A stretch of DNA of 59,337 bases from Actinomycetes bacterium. Lineage in GTDB: Bacteria > Actinomycetota > Acidimicrobiia > Acidimicrobiales > RAAP-2. The notes below the pieces were generated by a model. The model was not told the DNA's origin, did not search any database, and worked only from the letters and a program-made list of their open reading frames with translations. The stretch covers positions 1 through 59,337 of the forward strand of contig JAJYXE010000032.1 of NCBI GenBank assembly GCA_021791145.1, in the 5' to 3' direction. The position numbers and the translations under genes are program-made. Below, piece by piece: positions 25,382-33,158 of the stretch; the stretch's first letter is position 1; every line of letters starts with the position of its first letter.

Positions 25382-26625
25382 CGCCGCACCTGGCCCTCTC
25401 CCCGCACGACCCACTTCACGCAGGTCAGCTCCTTCGGCCCCATGGGACCGCGCGCGTGCAGCTTCTGGGTGGAGATGCCCACCTCTGCACCGAGGCCCAG
25501 CTCCCCCCCGTCGACGAAGCGGGTGGAGGCGTTGACGAGGACCGCCGCCGCGTCGACCTCACGGACGAACCGGTCGGCACGAGAAAGGTCGCGCGTGACG
25601 ATCGCCTCCGAGTGGCCCGAGCCGAAGCGCGAGATGTGGTCGATCGCGGCGTCGAGGTCGTCGACCACCGCGACGGCGAGCTTCATCGCGAGGAACTCCG
25701 TGGCGAAGTCCTCGTCGGTCGCCGGCGCGGCCGCCAGGAGGTGTGCACGTGCCCGCTCGTCGGCGACGAGCTCCACCTCGGCGAGCGAGGTGGAGAGCCG
25801 GCCGAGCAGCGCCGGCGCGACCTCGGCGTGGACGAGCAGCGTCTCCATCGCGTTGCACACGCCCGGCCGCTGGGTCTTCGCGTTGACCACGATGCGCTCC
25901 GCCATGTCGAGGTCGGCCGACTCGTCCACGTAGACGTGGCAGTTGCCGTCCCCGTCGAGGATGTAGGGCACGGTGGCGTGCTCGACCAGCGACGTGATCA
26001 GCGCCTTGCCGCCGCGCGGGACGAGGCAGTCGACGAGGCCCCGCAGCCGCATGAAGGCGACCGCGGTCTCGTGGCTCGTGTCCTCCACGAGAGCGGCGGC
26101 GTCCTCGGGGAGGCCGGCCTTCGAGAGCGCTCTCCGCAGGACCGCTGCCACCGCTCGGTTGGACTCGAGCGCCGACGACGAGCCGCGGAGCAGCACGGCG
26201 TTCCCCGCCTTGAGGCAGATCCCCGCCGCGTCGCTCGTCACGTTGGGCCGGTTCTCGTAGATCACGCCCACGACACCGAGCGGCACGCGGATCCGCTCGA
26301 CCCGCAGCCCGTTGGGGCGGACCCACCCGTCCACCACCTCGCCGACGGGGTCGGGCAGCGCAGCGACGGCCCGCAGCCCTTCGGCCATCTGCTCCACGCG
26401 GCGCTCGGTGAGCGCCAGCCGGTCCAGCGCGGTCGCGTCCAGCCCCTCGCGCTCGGCGTGCCCGAGGTCCTTGCGGTTGGCCTCGAGCACCGCGGCACTG
26501 TCGCCCACGAGCAGGTCGGCCGCAGCACGCAGCGCGTCGTCGCGGACGGCCGACGAGGCTCGACCGACCTCTCGCGACGCGGCCCGCACCCGGTGCGCGA
26601 GGCCCTCGAGGTCGGACGTCGACAT
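25378..26625 (-). CDS. proA: Gamma-glutamyl phosphate reductase
   Basis: Reduces gamma-glutamyl phosphate to the semialdehyde in proline synthesis. The 415 residues are typical: VPLGVVGVIYENRPNVTSDA, CLKAGNAVLLRGSSSALES, catalytic Cys in NAKTQRPGVCNAMETLLV, FGSGHSEAIVT, NASTRFVDGGELGLGAEVGI and ARGPMGPKELTCVKW near the C terminus. It lies 42 bases after proB and overlaps the MoxR gene by GTGA. Confidence 0.97.
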   Translation of the reverse strand: MSTSDLEGLAHRVRAASREVGRASSAVRDDALRAAADLLVGDSAAVLEANRKDLGHAEREGLDATALDRLALTERRVEQMAEGLRAVAALPDPVGEVVDGWVRPNGLRVERIRVPLGVVGVIYENRPNVTSDAAGICLKAGNAVLLRGSSSALESNRAVAAVLRRALSKAGLPEDAAALVEDTSHETAVAFMRLRGLVDCLVPRGGKALITSLVEHATVPYILDGDGNCHVYVDESADLDMAERIVVNAKTQRPGVCNAMETLLVHAEVAPALLGRLSTSLAEVELVADERARAHLLAAAPATDEDFATEFLAMKLAVAVVDDLDAAIDHISRFGSGHSEAIVTRDLSRADRFVREVDAAAVLVNASTRFVDGGELGLGAEVGISTQKLHARGPMGPKELTCVKWVVRGEGQVRR

Positions 26626-26667
26626 CGCCCCAGCCTACCGGCGACCCGGTGGCGATCCCTGCTCGGG

Positions 26668-27771
26668 TCAGGCCAGGAGGATCACGAGGTCGTCGCGGTG
26701 GACCGCGACCGGCGAGAGCTCGTCGGGCAGCTCCTCGCTCCGCCGACCGACCCACTCCGGCGCGCGATCCGACGCGTAGCGCACGAGGCCCTTGGCGAAC
26801 ACCGCGCCGTCGGTGCCCGCGATCTCCACCGCGTCGTCGGGGTCGAAGTCTCCACGGCACTCGACCACGCCTGCAGGGAGCAGCGAGCGGCCTCGCTCGA
26901 CGAGCGCCCGGCGGGCCCCGTCGTCGACGACGAGCAGTCCCGAGGCGCCCAACGCGAAGGCGATCCACAGCTTGCGCGCCGGCATCCGCTCGCTGCCCGC
27001 CCTGCACACGGTCCCCACCCCCGGCACCCCGCCGAGCACGTCGGTGAGCACGCCCGGGCGGCGCCCGTCGGCGATGACCGTCGTGATCCCCGAGCGGCTC
27101 GCCATGCGCGCGGCTGCGAGCTTGGAGGCCATCCCGCCACTCCCGACGGTCCCGGGACCCCCCGCCAGCTCCATGAGGTGCTGGTCGACCTCCACCACCT
27201 CCTCGATGAGCGAGCCGGCGCCGAGCCGGGGATCCGCGCTGAGGAGGCCGGGGGTGTCCGTGAGCAGCACGAGCAGGTCCGCACGCACGAGATGCGCGAC
27301 CAGTGCGGCGAGCCGGTCGTTGTCACCGAAGCGGATCTCCTCGTCGGCGACCGCGTCGTTCTCGTTGACCACCGGCACGACGCCCAGCTTCCAGAGATGC
27401 TCCAGGGTCGCGCGGGCGTGCAAGTACTGGCGCCGGTGGCCGAAGTCGAGCGGCGCAAGCAGGACCTGGCCCACGAGCAGCCCGTGCGCGCCGAGGGCGT
27501 CCTGCCATGCCCGCATGAGCCGCTGCTGGCCCACCGCGGACAGCGCCTGGAGGACGGCGGGATCCGAAGGCCGTCCCCCCGACCTCCCCAGCGCTGCCCA
27601 CCCGCACACGATGGCCCCCGAGGACACGACCGCGACGTGGCGATCGGCGCGTACGAGCGCAGCAACCTGTGTGCAGAGCGCTCCCACCGCTTCAGCGTCG
27701 ACCTCGCCGCCCGGGGTCGTGACCGTGGACGACCCGACCTTCACGACGACCGCACCCGCCGTTCCCGCCAT
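26668..27771 (-). CDS. proB: Glutamate 5-kinase
   Basis: First enzyme of proline synthesis; phosphorylates glutamate. The 367-residue product has the amino-acid kinase domain (VVVKVGSSTVTTPGGEV, VSSGAIVCGW, VNENDAVADEEIRFGDNDRLAA, LLTDTPGLLSADP, GSGGMASKLAAARMASRSG) and a C-terminal PUA domain (SLLPAGVVECRGDFDPDDAVEI). The ATG at 27771 precedes the conserved start by a few residues; the PUA domain is usual. It lies 60 bases after obg. Confidence 0.96.
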   Translation of the reverse strand: MAGTAGAVVVKVGSSTVTTPGGEVDAEAVGALCTQVAALVRADRHVAVVSSGAIVCGWAALGRSGGRPSDPAVLQALSAVGQQRLMRAWQDALGAHGLLVGQVLLAPLDFGHRRQYLHARATLEHLWKLGVVPVVNENDAVADEEIRFGDNDRLAALVAHLVRADLLVLLTDTPGLLSADPRLGAGSLIEEVVEVDQHLMELAGGPGTVGSGGMASKLAAARMASRSGITTVIADGRRPGVLTDVLGGVPGVGTVCRAGSERMPARKLWIAFALGASGLLVVDDGARRALVERGRSLLPAGVVECRGDFDPDDAVEIAGTDGAVFAKGLVRYASDRAPEWVGRRSEELPDELSPVAVHRDDLVILLA

Positions 27772-27831
27772 AGGCCAACGAGGGTAGCGGAGGCCCTCGG
27801 GGCACAGCCCGACCCGGCGCACGACCCGAAG

Positions 27832-29343
27832 TCAGCGCCTCCCGCCGCGGCCTGGGGGGCGCCGCCCTCGGGGGCGGCGCGCGTCGTGCTCGGCGGGCGC
27901 TACCGCTTGGTCCCGGAACCACGCGAAGGAGAGGACCCCGACCGACACCTCGTCGCCATCGCGCGCACCTGCGCGGGCGAGCGCCCGGTCGACGCCCAGT
28001 CGCTGGAGCCGACGCACCGCCTCGGCGAGCGCGGCGTCGTCGGTGAGGTCCGACAGGCTCACGGCGCGTCGGGCGTCACGTCCCTCGACGCGCCAGGCGT
28101 GAGGACCCAGGCGCTCGACCACGACGCCGTCGGGCACCGGGCGATGGACGACCACCGTCCCGGCGGTCGGCACTTCCGCCTCGGGCTCCTCGCCGCCGGC
28201 CGCGGTGCCGGCCCCGCTCGTCTCGAGGAAGAGGGCGCCTGTCTCATGGGGCGCGCTGTGCTGCGCCCTCCGGGAGCCGACGACGAGCGCTGCCATGCGC
28301 TGCACAAGCTCTCCGACCCCCTCGCCCGTCACGGCCGAGATCACGAGATCGAACAGCGGCTCACCGCAGTCGTCGGGCCCTGCGGCGTCGGGCTCTCCGG
28401 CGTCGGGCCCTGCGGCATCAGGCCCTGCGGCATCAGGCCCTGCGGCGTCGGGACCTGCGGCATCGGGCCCTGCCGCGTCGGCCTTCGAACCCACCACCAG
28501 GCGCGGCCGAGCGAGGAGCGCCGGCTCGTAGCGCCCGAGCTCCGCGAGCAGCACGGCGAGCTGCGTGGCGGCGGGCGCCGCGGCCGTCGGTGCCATGTCC
28601 ACGAGCACGACGAGCACCCGCGCGCGCTCGACGTGGCGGAGGAACCGGTGCCCGAGCCCTCTCCCCTCTGCCGCGCCCTCGACGAGGCCCGGGACGTCGG
28701 CGACCACGAGCTCGGTCTCGTCGCCCCCGCTGCCCACCCGCACGACGCCGAGATGTGGCTGGAGCGTCGTGAAGGGGTAGTCCGCGATCTTCGGACGTGC
28801 CGACGAGATCGCGGCGATGAGCGTCGACTTGCCCGCATTGGGAAACCCGACCAACGCGACGTCGGCAGTGAGCTTCAGCTCCAGGTCGAGCCAGCGCTCC
28901 TCGCCGTGCTCCCCCTGCTCGGCGAACGCCGGGGCCCGACGCCCATTGGAGAGGAAGCTGGCGTTGCCACGACCTCCCCTGCCGCCGGCGGCCGCGAGCC
29001 AGCGGTCCCCGGGGACCGAGAGGTCGCGGAGGGCAGCACCGTCGCGGTCGCGCACCACCGTGCCCACCGGAACCGCCACCTCCAGGTCCGCGCCGCGCTG
29101 TCCGTGTCGGCGTCTGCCCGCCCCGTGCGCCCCGTCGCCGGCGCGGCGGAACGGATGGTCCTTGAAGCCGAAAAGCGAGGCCTGATTGGGATCGGCGACG
29201 AGCCAGACGTCGCCGCCGCGGCCGCCGTCGCCGCCGTCGGGCCCGCCACGCGCGACATGCGCCTCGCGCCGGAAGGAGACGGCGCCCGCGCCGCCGTCCC
29301 CCGCCCTGGCGTGCAGCTGCGCCTCGTCGACGAACCCTGACAC
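27832..29343 (-). CDS. obg: GTPase Obg with repeat expansion after the G4 motif
   Basis: Obg is a ribosome-associated GTPase in 50S assembly and stress response. The Gly-rich Obg fold (about 1-155; SFRREAHVARGGPDGGDGGRG), the G domain (G1 GFPNAGKST, G2 PFTT, G3 DVPGLVEGA) and the C-terminal OCT domain (VERLGPHAWRVEGRDA) are all present. The G4 motif, normally NKxD, reads SKAD and is directly followed by about seven 5-residue units of type AAGPD. A Pro/Gly/Arg tail ends the protein. The GTG at 29343 is chosen because VSGFVDEAQLHARAG aligns with the family start and TAGGA lies nine bases upstream; GTG 29364 is an alternative. Total 503 residues, longer than the usual 430-480. Confidence 0.93.
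   Translation of the reverse strand: MSGFVDEAQLHARAGDGGAGAVSFRREAHVARGGPDGGDGGRGGDVWLVADPNQASLFGFKDHPFRRAGDGAHGAGRRRHGQRGADLEVAVPVGTVVRDRDGAALRDLSVPGDRWLAAAGGRGGRGNASFLSNGRRAPAFAEQGEHGEERWLDLELKLTADVALVGFPNAGKSTLIAAISSARPKIADYPFTTLQPHLGVVRVGSGGDETELVVADVPGLVEGAAEGRGLGHRFLRHVERARVLVVLVDMAPTAAAPAATQLAVLLAELGRYEPALLARPRLVVGSKADAAGPDAAGPDAAGPDAAGPDAAGPDAGEPDAAGPDDCGEPLFDLVISAVTGEGVGELVQRMAALVVGSRRAQHSAPHETGALFLETSGAGTAAGGEEPEAEVPTAGTVVVHRPVPDGVVVERLGPHAWRVEGRDARRAVSLSDLTDDAALAEAVRRLQRLGVDRALARAGARDGDEVSVGVLSFAWFRDQAVAPAEHDARRPRGRRPPGRGGRR
28381..28485. repeat. 15-base tandem repeat in obg
   Basis: Seven units of 15 bases (TGCGGCGTCGGGCCC type) start at 28381, 28396, 28411, 28426, 28441, 28456 and 28471. 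They encode [15 protein letters not shown] units located immediately after the SKAD (G4) motif of the Obg GTPase domain. Copies differ by one to three bases. Confidence 0.92.
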
Positions 29344-29398
29344 GCTCGTGGATCCTACGGCCACGTTCCTCGTGAAGGGCCGAGGGCGCGACCGACCC

Positions 29399-30760
29399 TC
29401 AGCCCCCTGAGAGACGGCGCGCTCTCGCGGCCACCTCCCTGCGAGCGCCCGCCTCGTCGACGCTGCGGCACTCGCCCCCTTCGACCAGCCGGCGGCCCCC
29501 GACCCAGACGTCGGTGATCAGGCGGCTCGACGCCGCCCAGACGAGGAGCGTCAGGATGTCGGCGTCGCTGTCGGCGGGGACGAACGCGGCGTCGTCGAGC
29601 TCGACGCGGACGAAGTCGGCGAGCCTGCCCGGCTCGAGCGAGCCGCAGTCGAGCCCGAGCGCGGCACCGCCGCCGCGCGAGGCGAGCGACAACGCGTCGA
29701 GGGTCCCGAGCGCCGACGCGTCACACGCGACAGCACGGGCGAGGAGCGGCGCGAGCCTGAGCTCCTCCCAAAGATCGAGATTGTCGTTGGACGCCGGCCC
29801 GTCGGTGCCGAGCCCCACCCGGATCCCCCGCGCCAGCATGGCGCCGACCTTGGCCACGCCGCTCCCGAGCTTCGCGTTGCTCTGCGGGCAGTGGGCGACG
29901 GCGACGTCGTGCTGGGCGAAGAGGTCCATCTCCTCCTCGTCCAGCCACACAGCGTGCGCGGCGAGCACCCGGCAGTCGAGCAGCCCCGCGCGCGCCAGCG
30001 CCTCGGGCGCTCCGCATCCCTGCCGCGCGCGGACGGCTGCGTCCTCGGCCCGGGTCTCCGACACGTGCACGTGGACGAGCGCGTCAAGCTCCCTCGCGGC
30101 CCCTGCGACGGCATGGAGCGCCTCGGGGGGAAGGGTGTAGGCGGAGTGGGGCCCGAGCCCCACGGTGAGACGGCCCTGGTGCCCGTCGAGCTGCGCGTGC
30201 AGCTCGACGGCATCCTCGAGGAAGTGCCGCCACACGCTCTGACGACCGGCGCCCGGCACGTCGAGGATGCCGGGCGTGACGACGCAGCGGATCCCGGCAT
30301 CGAGCGCCGCCTCGGCGACCGCCCGCGGGTGCAGGTAGAGCTCGCAGGTGGTCGTCACTCCGGCCCGAAGGAGCTCGGCGCAGCCGAGCTGCATCCCCCA
30401 CCACACGTCGTCGGGGGCCAAGCGCGCCTCGCGGGGCCAGACGGCCTCGGCGAGCCAGCGCTCGAGCGGCAGGCCGTCTCCCACCCCTCGAAGCAGCGTC
30501 ATGGGAGAGTGGCCGTGCGTGTTCACGAGCCCCGGCATGAGGAGCCCCCCCACGCGCCGCACGGCGGAGATCCTCGCTCGCGGCGCGTCCGCCGCCGCGC
30601 CGACCCAGGCGACACGGTCCCCGGTGACGTCGAGCGCGCCGGGACGGTGGATGCTGCACTGCGCGTCCATGGTGACCACGCAGTCGGCGAGGTAGCGCAC
30701 CACGGCGGGCGGGCCGTCCGGAGGGTCCGCCGCGCGCAGGGCTTCACCCGGCAGCGTCAC
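29399..30760 (-). CDS. mtaD: Amidohydrolase, 5'-methylthioadenosine/S-adenosylhomocysteine deaminase-like
   Basis: A 453-residue metal-dependent deaminase of the MtaD/SAHDH group. It shows the metal ligands in LVNTHGHSPMTLLRG, the substrate-site His in VHVHVSETRAED, VLAAHAVWLDEEEMDLF, VAHCPQSNAKLGSGV and the catalytic Asp in GLGTDGPASNDNLDLWEE. The Cys-Pro-x-Ser-Asn-x-Lys-Leu motif is typical of MTA/SAH/adenosine deaminases, but substrate choice cannot be read from sequence alone. The GTG at 30760 overlaps the DtxR-type gene stop as GTGA. The purine nucleoside phosphorylase at 31.6 kb could use the resulting inosine-type product; this link is inference. Confidence 0.88.
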   Translation of the reverse strand: MTLPGEALRAADPPDGPPAVVRYLADCVVTMDAQCSIHRPGALDVTGDRVAWVGAAADAPRARISAVRRVGGLLMPGLVNTHGHSPMTLLRGVGDGLPLERWLAEAVWPREARLAPDDVWWGMQLGCAELLRAGVTTTCELYLHPRAVAEAALDAGIRCVVTPGILDVPGAGRQSVWRHFLEDAVELHAQLDGHQGRLTVGLGPHSAYTLPPEALHAVAGAARELDALVHVHVSETRAEDAAVRARQGCGAPEALARAGLLDCRVLAAHAVWLDEEEMDLFAQHDVAVAHCPQSNAKLGSGVAKVGAMLARGIRVGLGTDGPASNDNLDLWEELRLAPLLARAVACDASALGTLDALSLASRGGGAALGLDCGSLEPGRLADFVRVELDDAAFVPADSDADILTLLVWAASSRLITDVWVGGRRLVEGGECRSVDEAGARREVAARARRLSGG

Positions 30761-31446
30761 ACGCGCCGGCGGAGGGTGACGTAGAGGCGGCGCGAGAGAT
30801 CGGCACCGATCGCGACGGACGTTGCCTGCGTCGCGAGCATCAAGGTGCCGTCCGGCGCGCGAGAGACGACGGTGGCGTCGCTCCCTGGGACGAACCGGTG
30901 CTCATCGAGGTAGATGAGGGCGTCGGTGTCCATCTCCACCTCCTCGCTGATGCGGGCGAGACAGACCCGGTCACCTTCGACGACCTCCGCGAGCGGACGT
31001 TGGGCGCCGAGCGGCTGAGGCGTCCTCGAGCCGGGGATCGGATTGCCGTGGGGGCACGTCGGGGGGTCACCGAGCAGCTGGACGAGCCGAGCCTCGACGT
31101 CGTCGGAGATCACGTGCTCCCACCGGCCGGCCTCCCGGTGGACCTTGTGCCACTCGAGGCCGATCACGTCGGCGAGCAGACGCTCGGCGAGGCGGTGCTT
31201 GCGCACCACCTTCTCCGCCAGTTGCGAGCCCGTCTGGGTGAGCTCGACAACACGGCCGTCCCTGCGGACGTACCCGTCCTCGGCAAGACGGTCGAGCATC
31301 TCGGAGACCGAGGGCGCGGAGCGACCGAGGCGCTCGGCGATGCGTGCCTGGATCGGAAGCGTGCCTTCTTCCTTCAAGGAGTGGATCGTCTGGAGGTACT
31401 CCTCGACGGGAGGGTGGTAGCCGTCGTCTGTCACCGAGTGCGCCAC
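30757..31446 (-). CDS. DtxR/IdeR/MntR-type metal-dependent transcription regulator
   Basis: A 229-residue regulator with a winged-helix domain (EEYLQTIHSLKEEG, RIAERLGRSAPSVSEMLDRLAEDGYV), the dimerisation and metal region (HRLAERLLADVIGLEWHKVHREAGRWEHVISDDVE region, with Glu, His and Cys in CPHGNPIPG) and a C-terminal FeoA/SH3-like domain (VVEGDRVCLARISEE). The CPHGNPIP segment is the conserved metal-site motif of this family. It likely represses in response to iron or manganese. The stop overlaps the amidohydrolase start, which is not a usual partner. The divergent promoter region (31447-31555) faces the phosphorylase gene. Confidence 0.92.
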   Translation of the reverse strand: MAHSVTDDGYHPPVEEYLQTIHSLKEEGTLPIQARIAERLGRSAPSVSEMLDRLAEDGYVRRDGRVVELTQTGSQLAEKVVRKHRLAERLLADVIGLEWHKVHREAGRWEHVISDDVEARLVQLLGDPPTCPHGNPIPGSRTPQPLGAQRPLAEVVEGDRVCLARISEEVEMDTDALIYLDEHRFVPGSDATVVSRAPDGTLMLATQATSVAIGADLSRRLYVTLRRRV

Positions 31447-31555
31447 TCTCGCCGAGCCTATCCATCAGGGTGCCCCGAGGGCCGGCGGCGTCCTGCGTCA
31501 GAAGGCGGCCGCTGCTCGGGAGCCCGGCCAGAGGCAAGCGACGGCACCTCGTAGC

Positions 31556-32497
31556 ATGACGCCCGTGCCCACGACGAGCCCGGGGGCAGCCGGCGCGAAC
31601 CCCTTCGACCAGGCGCGCATCGCCGCCCGTGAGCTCGCGCGCTTGACGGGCGCACCACGTCACGACGTCCTCATCGTGCTCGGCACGGACCTCTCAGCGG
31701 TTGCAGGGCCGCTCGGTGCGACAGGGCCGCCGGTCGACCTCACCTCGCTGCCGTGGTTCGCCCGCCTCACCGGCCCCGGGCACCGGCCCGAAGCGTGGTC
31801 CGTCGACGTCGAGGGGAGACGCGCCCTCGTCGTCTCCGGCCGCCTCCACCTCTACGAGGGACGGAGCCCGGCGGAGGTCGTCCACCTCGTCCGCACGGCG
31901 ATCGCAGCGGGAGTCGAGGTCGTCGTCCTCACCTGCAGCGCGGGTGCCGTCAATCCCGGGCTCTCCTTGGGAGAGGTGGTCTCGATCCGCGACCATCTGA
32001 ACTTGACCGGCACGTCCCCGCTCGTCGGGATGCCGACCGAGATGCCCGGGGTCTCCCGCCACGTCAACATGACGGACGCCTGGTCGGGCCGCCTTCGGGC
32101 GCTCGCCCGCGCCGTCGCGCCGCTCGAAGAAGGCGTGTACGCGCACATGACCGGGCCGCAGTTCGAGACCCCCGCCGAGGCTCGGATGCTCGCGGTCCTC
32201 GGTGCCGATCTCGTCGGGATGTCGACGGTGCCCGAGGCAATCGCGGCGCGCCACCTCGGAGCAGAGGTGCTCGGGCTCGCCGTCGTCACCAGCGCCGTGG
32301 CTGCGGGCCGACTCGCCGTGGACGACGTCGCGCGCGTGGCGGACGAGGCGGTGCCGGTCGTGGCGAAGACGGTGACCGGCGTCCTTCGGGGGCTGGACGA
32401 CCCAGGCGGGCCGCAGCCGCAGGCGAGGCCCGAGCCGCAGGCGAGGCCCGAGCCGCAGGCGAGGCCCGAGCCGCCGGCGAGTCCTCGCCAGGGCTGA
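31556..32497 (+). CDS. Purine nucleoside phosphorylase (trimeric PNP class)
   Basis: Cleaves inosine or guanosine with phosphate in purine salvage. The chain has the phosphate-site Ser-Gly-Arg-Leu-His (VVSGRLHLYEG), VVLTCSAGAVNPGLSLGEVV, RDHLNLTGTSPL, the GPQFETPAEARML loop and the C-terminal Asn-to-Val/Thr-Ser base-site segment (LAVVTSAVAAG). The core is about 280 residues; a tail of four Pro-Gln-Ala-Arg-Pro-Glu-type units (18-base repeat, about 32412-32475) follows, giving 313 residues. The ATG at 31556 is used; a TAGCAT at 31552-31557 could instead give a leaderless GTG start at 31565. It is divergent from the DtxR-type gene. Confidence 0.9.
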   Translation: MTPVPTTSPGAAGANPFDQARIAARELARLTGAPRHDVLIVLGTDLSAVAGPLGATGPPVDLTSLPWFARLTGPGHRPEAWSVDVEGRRALVVSGRLHLYEGRSPAEVVHLVRTAIAAGVEVVVLTCSAGAVNPGLSLGEVVSIRDHLNLTGTSPLVGMPTEMPGVSRHVNMTDAWSGRLRALARAVAPLEEGVYAHMTGPQFETPAEARMLAVLGADLVGMSTVPEAIAARHLGAEVLGLAVVTSAVAAGRLAVDDVARVADEAVPVVAKTVTGVLRGLDDPGGPQPQARPEPQARPEPQARPEPPASPRQG

Positions 32498-32520
32498 CGA
32501 GGGACTGACGGGCTTGACTG

Positions 32521-32772
32521 CTAACCAGGGACGACGTCGACGAGCTTGCGGTTCTTGCGGGTGCCGAACTTCACGACCCCGTCAGCCGTCGCGAACAGCG
32601 TGTCGTCGCTGCCCCGGCCCACGTTCACTCCCGGGTGGAACCGCGTGCCGCGCTGGCGAACGATGATGGCTCCCGCTCGGACGCTCGTGCCGGCGAAGAC
32701 CTTCACCCCCAGACGCTGCGCGTTCGAGTCACGGCCATTGCGGGTGGACCCGCCGCCCTTGGTCTTCGACAT
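32521..32772 (-). CDS. rpmA: Ribosomal protein L27
   Basis: A component of the 50S subunit near the peptidyl-transferase centre. The 83-residue product contains the hallmark [19 protein letters not shown] and [19 protein letters not shown]. It begins MSKTKGG, with no N-terminal cleavage extension of the Firmicutes type. It follows rplU by 45 bases. Confidence 0.97.
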   Translation of the reverse strand: MSKTKGGGSTRNGRDSNAQRLGVKVFAGTSVRAGAIIVRQRGTRFHPGVNVGRGSDDTLFATADGVVKFGTRKNRKLVDVVPG

Positions 32773-32817
32773 CGTTCCTCCTCGTCGCCCGCTCGACCCT
32801 CGTCGCCCGCTCGACCG

Positions 32818-33132
32818 TCAGCGTGCCGTGATCGAGACGATCTCGACCGTCGAGTACCGCTGGCGGTGGCCCCATCGGCGGCGCTGGTTGGTCTTCGACT
32901 TGTAGGTCATCGCGTCGATCTTCAAACCGAGCTCCTCGCCCACCACCCGGCCGGTCACCGCGACCCCGGCCAGCTCGTCGGCGGTGGCTCGAACCTGGCC
33001 GCCCTCTTCGACCAGGAGCAGGGGCTCGAGCGCCACCTCGGCCCCGACAGGCTGGCCAAGGCGCTCCACTCGGACGCGCTGCCCCTCGGCGACGCGCTCC
33101 TGCTTGCCTCCGCTACGGATCACGGCGTACAT
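32818..33132 (-). CDS. rplU: Ribosomal protein L21
   Basis: A 104-residue 50S protein: MYAVIRSGGKQERVAEGQRV at the N terminus and the C-terminal motif KSKTNQRRRWGHRQRYSTVEI. Length and order (rne, rplU, rpmA) are typical. It starts 26 bases after the RNase E/G stop. Confidence 0.97.
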   Translation of the reverse strand: MYAVIRSGGKQERVAEGQRVRVERLGQPVGAEVALEPLLLVEEGGQVRATADELAGVAVTGRVVGEELGLKIDAMTYKSKTNQRRRWGHRQRYSTVEIVSITAR

Positions 33133-33158
33133 GGGAGCGGAAGCTTATCGCAGCCGGC

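Noticed and set aside
25456..29340. Plus-strand open frame of nearly 1,300 codons opposite proA, proB and obg
   Set aside because: The minus strand encodes three full, well-conserved proteins here; the plus frame shows no motif and exists because stop codons are rare in high-GC DNA.
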